DNA of 64,000 nt from Microplitis mediator (GCF_029852145.1 NC_079971.1:15898667-15962666), one strand, 5' to 3'; counted from the stretch's first letter, positions 12,701 through 23,689 are shown. Made by a program: numbers and translations. Notes: generated by a model not told the origin, from the letters alone.

Positions 12701-13430
12701 AGAAGAAGTATTCTTTCTTGCCGGAGGTAAGAGTGAGGAAGCAGCATCATAGACAGCTTGATTGATGGTGAGTAGAGTAGAATCCTCCTGAATCCGAGTC
12801 GATAGCTCGTGGTTTTCCGTGTCAAGTTGGTCTTTGGGGTAGTGTGTCTTTTTAGAGACACATACTTGTCGTCTTTCGAAATCATTGTCGGCGTCTCCGG
12901 AAGAACGGCGTCTCTCCTGATGTAGCTGTGCTGGAAATGACAGACGGTGAGATAGCCGTCTGTTATTTAACAGTGATCTTCGTGTTCGCCGGAGATGAGA
13001 GGCGTAATCACGCAGATGTTGTTGTGAAAAATGGCTATGGTTAAGGTGCATATCGCTCCAGAGAGCATGCATCCTAGCCATATAGCCCCTCCGCTCCGGT
13101 TCTCTGTTATTATAGCACATCAGGAGATCGACTCGTAATTCCTCCGTCCACCTAAATGCAGTCCGTTGTTCGCCAAGGTCGTCATCATTCGGAATCTTGG
13201 TGCTCCGCCCAGTTAGTGGGTAGCCCTCATCCGAAAGGGCCGGTTGTGGGGAGCACTTCTGTGTTCAGGATTATCTTGAACTCAGTTTACTTCACATTGG
13301 GGAGTTAATCCAATGCAAAGGTTGTTGTGCGCTTTGTAGGCCAGCAGATGGAAGGCTGGCCTACTTTGCCCACGATGCGCCACGGGGTTAATAGAACCCC
13401 CGCTGGCCGCACAACATGCACCGTGGGCAT
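9751..13430 (-). mobile_element. Dong/R4-type non-LTR retrotransposon inserted in a (TAA)n tract
   Basis: The element lies between ATT/TAA microsatellite tracts (9691-9750 and 13431-13490) that are one uninterrupted tract in the empty LTR copy at 1226-1252. Insertion into TAA repeats is the known target preference of Dong elements of the R4 clade. It is about 3.7 kb, with one intact open frame, a 3' UTR of about 110 bp and a 5' region of about 310 bp beyond the first ATG. Completeness suggests recent activity, and it is younger than the LTR it interrupts. Confidence 0.8.
9860..13120 (-). CDS. R4/Dong-clade reverse transcriptase with restriction-like endonuclease
   Basis: A single uninterrupted protein of 1086 residues from the first ATG. 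The central reverse transcriptase shows AWIDYRKAFDS (about residue 450), the RGVFQGDSLSPLLF block, and the catalytic YIDD in LLYIDDLKVYA (about 558; many relatives have YADD or YMDD). The C-terminal part has a C-x2-C-x7-H-x4-C zinc knuckle starting CRVCKQH (about 890) and a restriction-like endonuclease core KPDIVLFDK followed by VIEFSAP (about 970-990), as in site-specific R2/R4-type elements. These enzymes nick the target and prime cDNA synthesis on the cut DNA. The frame stays open for about 49 codons upstream of this ATG (to about 13264) without another ATG, so the real start may lie upstream or be non-AUG. Confidence 0.88.
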   Translation of the reverse strand: MCYNNREPERRGYMARMHALWSDMHLNHSHFSQQHLRDYASHLRRTRRSLLNNRRLSHRLSFPAQLHQERRRSSGDADNDFERRQVCVSKKTHYPKDQLDTENHELSTRIQEDSTLLTINQAVYDAASSLLPPARKNTSSPEAKMRGRIGQLSLKIDDLRKHVSRIQCVIEYVNARKAFTPKVRRIAAGLRYQHHTLNKENLLNIKEGSLNRLRALVTAKKSLEKKLKRLTDNSLFRLSPSRFLTPKTSVSGDPPSIEQVEAFWSELYGEQPNVNRDTPALNDFEAFCRHHRNDNAGEESPEVSVEEVRMALNNGKNWAAPGPDGINLFWWKKLTSTHSHLARIFTAFIRGNEPIPCWLVEGRTVLILKKGDLSDPKNYRPITCLNAVYKIFTKILDNRILQEIDPVWQQIYEQRGSKRGMSGCKENLLVDRCVIQDVVYYQRNLSMAWIDYRKAFDSTSYELILFLLKCLGVNRNTVGCIQRTMQLWRTRFHISCSNDKRVTEVVQYKRGVFQGDSLSPLLFCISLLPISAALRHTRGYSVGPPTDRKYSITHLLYIDDLKVYAPDEEHLQTALNIVGEYTRDVGMTFELDKCAVVNLVKGKCSDLREDIELVDGSVIDHLDAGESHKYLGIDGSPMQDVSKIKTTLCSEYGRRLRKNWSSELSGKNKVSATNMLAVPVLLYSFGVLKWTRKELRDLDIKTRKVMSINRSMHPKSTVTRSYLSRHIGGRSLQSVECLHDRLVLGLTYEVINFTADENDFLMQIVHSHENLQEETFLYKAAMYAEKSLGLGRVDPFIELPKEEFKSVVRNAEQQKLLSTHMDKSMHSVFFKHVRDHGLFTQLTFSLLKSAGLMSETEGYIFACQDGVINALEYRAKVLQMQLPDTLCRVCKQHPETLMHLLSACPVLARGAYIQRHNAALRVLYYHLRHTHGIDKTPVLPYLPGDIPQVVKNDRCRIYWNVPFATTRKIDHNKPDIVLFDKTARDIYVIEFSAPAEYNITVKEEHKHQIYQDLLFEIGKLHPGYRVKCIVLIVGVLGGMKQSFVSALARIPTCSAQVDFLASRMQKAVILRSLRLLRQRNLACCAC

Positions 13431-13805
13431 TTATTATTATTATTATTATTATTATGATTATTATTATTATTATTGTTATAATTATTATTTAATGTATTAT
13501 TTTATTTTAATTACTGTGTCTTTATTATTTGTTTGATGTCTTAGATGTAAATTGTGTCGGAATCACTAAAATTTACTGATTTTTATAAACATATGAATCG
13601 ATTTTATAGACGCTGGGATAAATGATTGCGTATTTATTTATATGCTTATTATTATTTTGGTTGGTTGACGCATGCGCGTCAACGCAACAGTTGGCATCGG
13701 TAAATTGATTTATTTTAAATAAATTTACTATTATTATAAATGAATCAATGCTAGATTTATCTGTAAATCATGTCAATAGTTGATTCTGAAATGTGCGGAT
13801 GGTCA

Positions 13806-14159
13806 CCCTAGCGGATCCGAATTACGGTAAATACAGTGATTTACCGTAATTTACCGTAATTTACGGTGCCTAGCAGAATTACCGTAAATTATGGTAATCT
13901 ACGGCAAATTGCGGTAATCTACGGCAAATTGCGGTAATCTACGGCGAATTACGGTAAATTGCCGTAATTTACGGTAATTCTGCTAGGCGCCGTAAAATTA
14001 GGTAAAATTACGGCAATTTACCGTAGTTTGCCGTAGATTACCGTAATTTACGGTAAATTACCGTAATTTACGGTAATTCTGCTAGGCACCGTAAATTACG
14101 GTAAATTACGGTAAATTACGGTAAATCACTGTATTTATCGTAATTCGGATCCGCTAGGG
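13806..14159. mobile_element. Palindromic MITE with ACGGTAAATT-type internal repeats
   Basis: The 354-bp insertion starts CCCTAGCGGATCCGAATTA and ends in its inverted copy. Inside, variants of TTACCGTAATTTACGGTAA are repeated many times on both strands, so the whole element can fold on itself. The inverted LTR copy near 915 has the uninterrupted site GGATGGTCATTTAATG, giving the boundaries and a probable 2-bp CA duplication (13804-13805, 14160-14161). No coding capacity. Confidence 0.8.
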
Positions 14160-14651
14160 CATTTAATGTCGGGAATGGGACGGATTACACGACAACAAAT
14201 CAGGCATTATGTTGCTGTGTTGTAAAATTTACATGCGACAGGTATATTTTTCCAATCGGTCAGAGTGAGATAGAGCATAATATGGCGTCGGCCGAAGTGC
14301 CGGCGCTAGAAACACGTGCTGCTGTGGTCAGACGTGGATAATCATTTGTAAGAGCAGGGTGTGTGCCTGTTGCTGCCAAATATTTTTCTTTGTTGAGACG
14401 CCATTTGAAATTGTTGAAGTTTACAAATTGTACTGGCCATTTGGAAAAGTAATATTGAGTTGATTTGTGGCATTAATTATTAATATATTGCTCATTGAGA
14501 CCAATGGAGCCAATACGCATTCTGTATTACAACGACGACTGTAAGTACCTTTGTGCTATATACATTGGCGTGTCATTTGTCCCGCGTTGGTGGCCATTTG
14601 TATATCTCTTACCCGTTAGTGAAAGAGAGCGCATACTTATAGTAATGTCCA

Positions 14652-14705
<54 letters not shown>

Positions 14706-15763
14706 TGGCGTACTTGTTCTCTCAGCGGAAATTTATCCAAAACTTGGAAGTTGATACGTATTATTTTCTTATTGAATAATTATTGGTGACTGTTCATATG
14801 GTTTGACGGTAAATAATAAACAACATCTATACTTATTATTCATCCTAGTTTTTGAATATTATTGGGAACGTTTTATTTTAGTTGCGGTAGATATTTACAA
14901 TTAATTAATTATTATCTGGGAACATTTATGATTTAATGCGATAATATAATTTGGTTTATTTATTATTTTGCGGTAAATATCTACCCGTATGTAAATTATT
15001 ATTTGAGATCATTCTTTATTAATTGAGTTAAATGATTTACAATTATTTATATGTCATCAGTGATACTTTATTATTTTGCGTTAACGATTTAATTTTATTA
15101 TCAGTGATCACTTAATTTTTTGTGTTAAATATTTACATTATTGATTATTATTTGTGATCTTTTCTTATTATTGTGCGTTGATTATTTTACAATTATTTAA
15201 TTATTATTTATAAACACTGGTAATCATTTGCTCAAATACTATTTGTAGTATTCATTATTTGCTGTAACTATTTACGAGTATTATCAGCGGTCATTATTAT
15301 TGGCGGTAAATAGTTACGATTGCTTAAAGTATTAAATTTTTTTCTGTGTATGATAAAATTATAAAGTGTGGGTAAATTATATTTCGAGTGCACAACATTA
15401 TTATTTATAATTATTTATATTTATTTGATATCACGTGCGAGTGATACCCATTTGTACAAATTTTCATAATTACTATTTTGCGTAATTGACCAGTGGTTAA
15501 GAATTTATTGTGAAGTGAACTATTATTATTTACACTATTGTTTTATTAATACCCGCTAAAACAATATTATAATTTAAAATATATCGGGTTGTTAAATGGC
15601 TACCAACCTGGGATTTATTTAATTTTATTATTTATTTATTTCATACTATCTCTTTCTTGCTATCCTTTTCCAACATCTGAAACTGCTCTCTGAATTTTAT
15701 TATTTCATTTTCATTTTCATTTCTTTATTTTATTGTTGATTACATTTTGTTCGTAGGGGTACA

Positions 15764-16071
15764 CGAACTGGCGCCCAATTCGGTTTTCTAACCCAGCCTA
15801 AGAAGAGCTGTGTATCCAGTGGGGAGCGTGGGCATCTCCAAGGGATATTTTTGTTTTGTTTATTTTTTTTATTTTTCAGTTTTTACCATCGGTGGGCCAT
15901 AACGGCTATTTTGCACACACCACACTCCGCCGTGGGTTGTGACAAATAGTAGTGAACGTTATAATTTCTAAAATAAAAACGTTTATTTCTCAGAAATAGA
16001 TCTTAATTTATCTCTTCCTCTAAAAGTAAAGCTTACTTACATTCATGAAAAGGGTTGAAAAGTGTTGAAAA
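15764..16071 (+). other. Primer-binding-site-like sequence and truncated leader of the LTR element
   Basis: TGGCGCCCAATTCGG begins at 15769, five bases after the probable LTR end. TGGCGCC is the usual start of a tRNA-complementary primer-binding site in many LTR retroelements. About 280 bp of leader-like sequence with no open frame follows, then the right inverted repeat of the surrounding transposon. Confidence 0.45.
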
Positions 16072-16620
16072 CTTTAATTCTATTAATATGAGCTAAAATT
16101 CTTATAAATATTTTTGAAATTCATGAATTTAATGCATAAATTTAAAAAAGTTATTAAAAAATGATTGAAATCCGAAAGCGTTGGGGTTCGGATGCGAATA
16201 TCTTTTAAACGGTTAGAGTCATCAATTAAACACATCAAACCTTTTTTGTAGAGCGTTAAATTTCCTACAAAAACACGTCACGTTCATTCGACAATATTTA
16301 TTTTTTGATGAGGTAGAAAAATAAAAAAAAAAAAAATTTTTTTGATAAATTCTTCAAACTTTGATTTCGGATATCTTTGAAATGGTTGCAGTGATCGCTT
16401 ACATATATCATATCTTTTTTGTAGGTCATCCAATTTCCTACAAAAATGTGTATACATAGTTTATTAAAAAATTGATTAATAATAAGATATGATGTTTTTT
16501 ATAAGGGACTAAAGAAAAAATGGAAAACTGCGATGAGGAGGATTTTCCTATTAATATTAAGAGCTCAAACTTTTTGAGTATTTTTTAGAGGTGCTTGGGA
16601 ACCAACTTTTTAATGTCGGA
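16072..16620. repeat. Right terminal inverted repeat of the decayed DNA transposon
   Basis: This is the reverse complement of 5813-6366. The match ends at CCGACATT (16620); the last bases expected from the left end (GGGTGAT in inverted form) are missing, and a different repeat family starts directly with AGTTAAAAA. The right terminus was therefore lost or overwritten. Confidence 0.65.
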
Positions 16621-17900
16621 AGTTAAAAAAAAAAATCTGTGTATCGGTTGACCCTGCGGGCCAGCCCTAAAACTTCCCGCTGTTTTCGAGCTCTTGAGCT
16701 TGTAAGCATTGTTGTGAATACGTTTTCGAGCTCGAAAGTAATTTTGTATGTCATTGTTTTCGAATAAACCGTTTTTTAACAATTCTTTCCCAAAGATATC
16801 CCGCGAACGAATTAATCGATTGAGACGGTTGAGGCGGCAGTTAAAAGCTTTTATCGAGTTCTAGAGCTGATTAGATTTTTGAATTGATCAATTCGATAGT
16901 TTCCGAAATATTCACGAAAAACGAAAAAAAACGATTTTTTTTTCATTCTTTCATCGACGATATCTCTCGAACGGATTATCCCATTAAGACAGTTGAGGTG
17001 GCAATCGGCGCTTTTTATTGAGGTCTAGAGCTGATTAAATTTTGGGAACGATTGGTTTAGTCGTTTCGACGATATTTGCAAAAAACCGTTTTCTACTGTT
17101 TCTTTCGTCAACGATATCTTTTGAACGGATTATCTGATTGAGACGTTCTTGGTGGCAATCGAAAGTTTTTATCGAGTTCTAGAGCTGATTAGATTTTGGA
17201 ATTGATCGATCCAACGGTTTTCACAATATAAAAAAAAACAAAAAAAATTTTTTTTTTTTCGTATTTCTTAAATATCTCAGAGTTTATTTGACTAAATGGT
17301 CTAAATTTTTTAACTTCCCGCTAAGAAAATTGTAAATTTTCAAAAATTCGGGAAGTTATTGGTTTCGGTCCGATTTACGAAAATCGAATTTCCATCAGAT
17401 GTCGACGTTTCGAGGTCCTAGGAAGCTATCCTGACTAATTTCACGATGATGTCCGAGTGTATGTATGTGTGTACGTACGTACGTACGTACGTACGTACGT
17501 ATGTATGTATGTAAATATTCATAACTCTTGAACGGATGAACCGATTTTGATCGTTGAGGTGTCATTCGACGCGGCTTGTTAATGTCTTGAGGCCGTAGAA
17601 ATTTGAACTTAATCGGTAGGGTGCGTTCAGAGATATTTCAAAAATAAAATTTTTTCAAAAATGTTTTATTTGGATAACTTCCAATTTGCTCGATGGATTG
17701 ATTCCAAAATCTAATCAGCTCTAAAACTCTATAAGCCGCGTCGAATGCCACCTCAACCATCAAAATCGGTTCATTCGTTCAAGAGAAACCGTTGACGAAA
17801 GAATTCAAAAAAAATTTTTTCCTTGGTTTTTTTGAAATTTCTCAAAAACGGCTGAGTAAATCAATTTCAAAATTCGACCATTGCTCGACTTGGGCATGTT
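16621..17900. repeat. Dispersed repeat family with AACTTCCCGCT motifs and GTAC microsatellite
   Basis: Segments here recur at 23690-24272: the block at 16640-16690 (AACTTCCCGCTGTT) matches about 23695-23745 in the same orientation, and the block at 17318-17460 (CGGGAAGTTATTGG) matches 24115-24270 in reverse complement. A long (GTAC)n/(GTAT)n tract lies at 17461-17512. Several sub-blocks repeat internally (AACGGATTAT and CTAGAGCTGATTA variants at roughly 140-bp intervals between 16800 and 17250). No transposase is visible, so this is probably a non-autonomous DNA element. Confidence 0.55.
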
Positions 17901-20423
17901 AAGAGTAATGCATTACCTCAAACGCTTCACATTATGAAGATTGCAATTTAGAAAATGTAAATCAACTAAACAGTTCAACATTTTCCGATAAAATATAATA
18001 AAAAATGATACAACGATGTAAACGAGCAAATAACGATAATAGATGATATTCAATTGTCACTAATAAACTGAAATGAAAAAATGATTACGTCAACTTATCT
18101 TCCCGGTATAAAGTCAAAATTATGTCCTGTCGAAATGTTCACACGGAAAAAAAATTCTATGAAAATTTACTATACAAGTATCGTAATCCCGGGCCATATT
18201 CGTTCAGCCGTAAACTATCGAATATTTTATATGAAGACTTACTGTTTACAAAAGAGTCTTTACAATTTACTATCGTTATTTTACTAAAAGATTGTTGTAT
18301 TAAGTTCGGTTAAAACAAAATACAATACTGGTATCGTAAAAAGCACAGGAATAAAAAATAAGATATAAAAACATAATTATTCTTGTATTCATTTTTAAAC
18401 TTTCCACTGCCGCCTCTAAATCTTTTCAATGTTAGTAACAAATTTTATGATACTTAAATAAGAGTGTTTATAAATTGATGTCAGTAGTATTTATCATGCA
18501 TAGCGCGAGTGTATATATGAGTGACCAGTGTATGAATCACCTATACTATGATAAGATGTTTGTATGGGTATAAATATGTATATTAGGATTTGACTTTTCC
18601 GTACGAGATCGAACTACCATCTACTTTTCCCACAGGTGTTTATGCTCATGCCTATTTCATTATATAACAATTCCACCTCGTACTTATTTGATAATCTGGC
18701 CAAGAGCCATGACGTGAAACTCTCATGTGATGAAATGACGTCACATGTCCTCAACGATCTCCCTTCAATTCTTCTCTGTCTCTCCTTTCTGTCTGACTGA
18801 TGCAGTCAACAACTATTTCTTTTTCGTTTGTAGGAGCAGAAATTCTACAATACCGATTGTTCCATTTTACGATACTCGTATTGTAAACTGTTTGAACAAG
18901 ACTTGTATAATTTTCTCTATAGTATTGGTCATCATAATGTTTTTGGTAGTAATAGTTATCAAATAGATTTTATGATAGCATATAGAAAAAACTATTATTC
19001 GGAGAGTATGGTCTAGCATTACAATTTTATACAATAAAAGTACGATTAAAAATCGTAAAAATTTCGAGAATTTTTTGTTCGTGCACATACATATACATGT
19101 GTAATGGAGCATGTACTTGACGCAAGATACTTATGTGTCTTCAAATCGCTATCATTGTATTGTTTGGAAACATCTTGTATAAAATCAAACAGATAGTTCT
19201 ATTCTGCTTCTTAAAAAGAAATTTAAGCTTCGATAATGTATAAAAAAAATGTTGGAAAATCCAAAATTGCACACCTCAATCGCTCATTTTATTTTTAATC
19301 ATTACTTTTATTTTTTTTTTTTTATTATTAATTTTTATTCACCATTTCAATTATTAATTAAATTTTTTTATTTCTTCATTCCCGTTGAATTTTTTTTGTT
19401 ATTTGAATTTTTTCTAAATATCCCACATTTTTGTTGTAGATGTCGCTCTTTTATTCAATCCTACTGTTTTACGCTTGTGCTGCTGCCAGTAGTTGATGGG
19501 GAGAAAAAAAGAAAAAAAAATTTACTTTTGTAATAATAACAATAGTGAAAATAAAAATGACAGCTAAATTTTTCGTGAAAAATCAGTTTTACGATTTTAA
19601 TAATTACAATTGAACAAAAAGGATTTAGACAGTAATTTTCAATAGGGTTCTTGTGATCAAAAATACAAAGATAATAAAAAAAAAAGTTAGGCCGATTAAT
19701 TGTGTCTATCGAGAGTTATTCGGTTTACTAAGTTTCATACATGACAATTGACAACTCGTGTCACAGGGGTTAAAATAATTTATTTCTAATTAATTAAATA
19801 AGTAATTGACGTAATATTAGGTCGAAATTATTCTTTAATAAATTGTCTTAGTTTTGGTATAAAATTTGACCCTTTTTAGTGTAATCGAGAAAGTCCAGAG
19901 ATAATTTAATGTGAGTGAATGAGTCAAAAAAGTTAGAGCGATCATAAAGCACTCTCAGCGCTTTCGCGTTTGAGGTGTGCAATAAATTGATTTATATAAA
20001 TATTATATGCGAGTTTGCGGGTTTGACTTCTAGATTTTCAAATTATTCCACCGTTAATATTTCAATCACTGTAACATGTTCTACTCTATTAGTATTTAGA
20101 ATTACGACAACCAGCTAAATTTTATTTGAACTACTAAAAATATTCATGTTTGATTTGTATCTTTCCTTAAATCGACTTTTTTCGCAATTTCCATAAAAAA
20201 TGCTAGATGTCACTAAGCATTAAAATAGCGACTTTTAATTATTCATCATAGCACTTACATTAACTTAAAGTGCATTTTATAATACGAGTGTAAATGGCTT
20301 AAATTTCTTGTAGCTTATACGTTGTATTTATACTCAGATTAATGCACCCTAAGGCAGATCATGTTACTACTTACTGCGTATTGGAGATAACTTTATAAGA
20401 GTCCTACACAATCTAATATTTAC
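17901..20423. other. AT-rich stretch, presumed intron of the calcium-channel gene
   Basis: I could not identify the next channel exon on the minus strand here. Short open frames at 18081-19112 are in low-complexity AT-rich sequence. Downstream exons (the I-II linker onward) presumably lie to the left of or beyond the window. Confidence 0.4.
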
Positions 20424-20602
20424 TTTATTATTTCATTATAGCAAGTTGTTGGGCCACTTGTCTCAAGTGAAGATGCTGAACTTGTGGTTGAATGAATTTT
20501 CGAACGTTCTAATCGGATTCGATGTAGTTCTCGTTTTTTGGTCTCGGAAAACTGCGTTGCTATCACAACAAGACAGAGATTAATCATGAAAAATGAACCA
20601 AT
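20424..20602 (-). CDS. T-type calcium channel exon: end of domain I S6 and start of I-II linker
   Basis: This exon of 179 nt starts after a TTACAG acceptor and ends at a GTAAAT donor. It encodes IGSFFMINLCLVVIATQF, the cytoplasmic half of domain I S6, then SETKKRE and a Ser/Thr-rich stretch ending CYNEIIK. The SETKxRE sequence after S6 and a CYEE-like motif are typical of Cav3 channels, where the proximal I-II linker controls gating. It begins in phase 0 and leaves two bases for the next exon. Separated from the preceding exon by a 75-bp intron (20603-20677). Confidence 0.88.
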
Positions 20603-20677
20603 CTGTAATAAAATAATTATAATCAAAATTTTTACTATTATAAATATGCAGAGAGATATCTTTTCATTTAGACTTAC

Positions 20678-20946
20678 AACAATTAGTAGCACAAAATATA
20701 TCCAATCCCAAAATGAATGAGCATCTTGAACATAATACATAATATCTGTCCAGCCTTCAAGACTTATGACGAGGAAAATTGCAACCCAGGCTAATCCAAT
20801 ATTATCAAAAGATATTGTTCCGTGGAAAGGATTATTTCCTTGACCTTTGCACTCAGTATAGTAGTTATTCCAGTTTACGCATGTAGTATTAGATATGAAA
20901 GTTAAGTCATTGTTCGGCAATGCAGATTCATTACATAGAATACCTT
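20678..20946 (-). CDS. T-type calcium channel exon: domain I pore loop and start of S6
   Basis: This exon of 269 nt starts after a TTTTCAG acceptor and ends at a GTAAGT donor. It encodes the cysteine-containing extracellular turret (LCNES, TTCVNW, YYTECKGQG), then the P-loop FDNIGLAWVAIFLVISLEGW with the selectivity-filter glutamate in LEGW, then DIMYYVQDAHSFW and the first part of S6. Calcium-selective channels need this glutamate as the domain I contribution to the EEDD ring of Cav3. Incoming phase (two bases) matches the preceding exon exactly. Confidence 0.9.
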
Positions 20947-21024
20947 CTGAAAAGTTATTCAAAATTTTCTTCTTAAAAAAAGTAAGAAATATATATACAT
21001 TTTTACTGATTTTTTAAAACTAAC

Positions 21025-21128
21025 CCAAAATTAGTGGTGGCAACTCACTACAGATATGCATTCCACTATCTTCGGTCCGAGAACAAATATAATCTTGTCC
21101 TTGATATTCAAAATACGTTTGAAGATCC
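21025..21128 (-). CDS. T-type calcium channel exon: domain I extracellular turret
   Basis: This exon of 104 nt lies between a TTTCAG acceptor and a GTTAGT donor. It encodes the extracellular loop between S5 and the pore, including YICSRTEDSGMHICS, which fits the ICS...NGM...C pattern of Cav3 channels, where cysteines of this loop are disulphide-bonded. One base completes a codon from the upstream exon at 59305 and one base is passed to the exon at 20946, so phases agree on both sides. Its upstream neighbour in the transcript is about 38.2 kb away. Confidence 0.85.
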
Positions 21129-22125
21129 CTGAAATATGGAAGATATTTTTTCATTGATATGATACTAAAGCAAGTTACTAAAATTTATATCGGTTTAATT
21201 ATCTCAAATAATGCGATTATAACTTTTTCTTGTTAATTAAAAAAAAAAATGATTTGATAAAGACCGAATCATTATTAAAAAACTTAAATGAGTAAAAAAA
21301 TTATAGATAAAGCACTAGACGTTTCATCATATGAGATTTGATGAAGTTGAGAAAATAAAACTTTTGTGTTACATCTTTAAGATATGTCAGCTCATTATTC
21401 GAACAGTGTAAAATTTTTGTAAAGTTCGTCATGAGGACAAATACAATCGTTAGATTTTTTCTAAATCGACTGAAAATTTCAAAAATTTTAATGAACAAAT
21501 GAAAAACGTTATGAAACTTTTGGAAAGTTGCGTCATGGGGACCATGTTTATCTATATTTTTCTCAATTTATCTATAAATTGTCTTGGTGAGAAGGTTATT
21601 TGCATGTTTAGGTTTACACTATATTTAAATGGTGTATTACCGTACGGTGGACGGTGTGGCTCAAGAAGTTATAGATCAAATTGAACGGAATATAGTATAG
21701 TTCTGGATAGCTCAACTGGTAGAGCACTCGGCGCGATACCGAATTGGTCTGAGTTCGATTCCCAGTTCGGGCTATCTATATTTTTCTCAATTTATCTATA
21801 AATTGTCTTATTGAGAGGTTTGCATGTTTAGGTTTCCACTATATTTAAATGGTGGACATACATACAATAGTTAGATTTCAATAAAATCGATTAAAAATTA
21901 TATTTCCGGGCAAATTGGATATATAAGTCATATGTGAGACATCTATGTCTCATATATGCAATTTGTCCAGAAATTGTTTTTTTTTCGTACGGAATTGTAA
22001 AGAAAAAATCCATCAAAGCATCATTTTTCATTATTTAAAAAAATTTCAATTGCTACCATTTTCTAAATACTCAACTGATCTTTTAAATTTTTGAACTTGA
22101 TTAATATAATTGCCTGAAGAATCAG
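21129..22125. other. Start of the giant intron: tRNA-derived SINE-like repeat and a duplicated segment
   Basis: A tRNA-like stretch lies at about 21704-21774, with a D-arm-like GCTCAACTGGTAGAGC and a T-arm-like GAGTTCGATTCCC. Its acceptor stem and anticodon loop are poor. An 80-bp segment directly 3' of it (21775-21857, containing AAATTGTCTTATTGAGAGG) occurs also in front of it (21548-21634). This looks like tandem or partial copies of a SINE with a tRNA head rather than a functional tRNA gene. Confidence 0.5.
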
Positions 22126-23249
22126 TATACTCAGGGTGGCGATTAACCTGGAAAACCTGAAAATGTCGGGGAATTTGAAATTTCTGAAACAGTCAGGGAA
22201 TTTTAATTTCAGTCAAGGAAATTTATAGTTTATTTGTTATTATTTCTATAGCATTCTATAAAATTTTCAATTCAAAATCAAGATGATATTTAAAATCTTC
22301 GCGCTATTTAAACCAGCTACACTGCTGCCAGACAGCTGACTAGTAACTGCAAAAATGACGCTCGTATGAAAATTCGTTGAAAATTGGGTATTATTTGTGC
22401 AAACACATCATATAATCACAGAGCAAACAGACAGATTGAAGTGGGTAAGTAATTAAATTTAATTGTCTTCTTTTAGTTATCATTGTTATTAAACTATCTT
22501 CCCTCGTTGATTTATCAATAGTTATTTTTTATATAGGTAAAATGTACTTTCTTTCAAAGATTTCCAACACCGGTATAAATAATATATAATTGTCATCGAC
22601 TCCAGCTTTCAGATTTATAACAATTTCATCCCACTTAAAACTGACGGTTTATAATCAAGTACTACTAAATAAATTTTTTTTTTTTTTTCAAATTGAATTG
22701 ATGAAATCGGGTTAATAGTTGATCATATAATGAAATTTATGATTTTTTCTTACTTCTTTACGTTAAAATGTTTTCATCAATATAAAACTAACTGTCTTAC
22801 AAAAAGACTACCTTTCAAGTTGACTGGTTATCAGGCCCTTCCTTTAATTCTTGGATTGATAAGGTTAAAACTAATAATCATTTTGCGTTATGTAAAAAAT
22901 GTTCCAAGGTAACTCATTTAAGTCATATGGGACGACAGGCTTTAGTAGATTACATGAATAGCGATAAACACGAAAAAGCAATAAATGCTTCTAATAAAAC
23001 TATTGGAATTACAACATTCTTTTCTTAACCCAGATTTTTGACTTTAGCAAGTACAGACATTATTGCTCAATCATCAAAATTTCAAAGTATTATAACCTCT
23101 ACAAATTCTGTAAATAGTATCGCTCAATTTTCTCAATTCTCAGCATCAACAACTCCGTCGACAACTATGAATTTATTAACTCACTCTTCAAATCACAGAC
23201 CATTGGAACATGTCCTTGTGAGAGACGAAGTTACTAAATCTGAAATGCT

Positions 23250-23525
23250 ATCTCTGGTGGTTTGGAATCACGGTGGAAATACAGTGGGTTTGTGCCATTT
23301 TACCACCGAGATTACAAGATGTTGCCACCGTGGTTCCACGAGGTACCCAGAAAATCGGTTACACAGTGGGACCACGGTGGTTACATCGTGTAATCATGGT
23401 GGATAAACCGCGTAATCACAGTGGATGCACCGTGTATACATGGTGATAAAATAGCACAAACCCACCGTGGATCCATGGTGTTTACACTTCCACGGTGTTT
23501 TCACCGTGATTAAAAATCCGCCAGG
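23250..23525. mobile_element. MITE rich in ACGGTGG/CCACCGTGG palindromes
   Basis: It begins CTCTGGTGGTTTGGAATCA and ends in a diverged inverted copy (AATCCGCCAGGGA). The interior alternates CCACCGTG, CACGGTGG and CATGGTGG words on both strands, giving many potential hairpins. Coding frames through it (23038-23406, 23467-23655) are a by-product of these repeats. Confidence 0.55.
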
Positions 23526-23689
23526 GATGGACTATTTCAGCTGTTATGACACATTCATCCCTGCGTTCGGCTGGAAAACGCATGAAGCTTTTTCCTTGAC
23601 TCTTTCCAGACAGTACAATAGCACAAAAAATGCAATTACAAAGGGACAACATTAGATATTCAATATTATTTGCCATTGCTCCTCATTTT

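Larger units (their letters stand above)
9604..15763 (+). mobile_element. LTR of a retroelement, expanded by two nested insertions
   Basis: It starts TGTCACGATA at 9604 and probably ends GGGGTACA at 15763, followed by a primer-binding-site-like sequence. Its segments match the inverted copy at 1-1342. Removing the Dong-like element (9751-13430) and the MITE (13806-14159) leaves about 2.1 kb. It also carries a long (TA)n tract at about 14657-14704. No gag or pol follows before the right repeat of the host transposon at 16072, so the retroelement is truncated. Classification as Ty3/gypsy is only a guess from the TGTCACG end. Confidence 0.55.

Noticed and set aside
21704..21774. Functional tRNA gene
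   Set aside because: Poor acceptor pairing, no U33 in the anticodon loop, and flanking repeats indicate a SINE head.
23038..23406. 122-codon frame near the BED-like fragment
   Set aside because: Its second half is the MITE palindrome array, so it is not a real protein.
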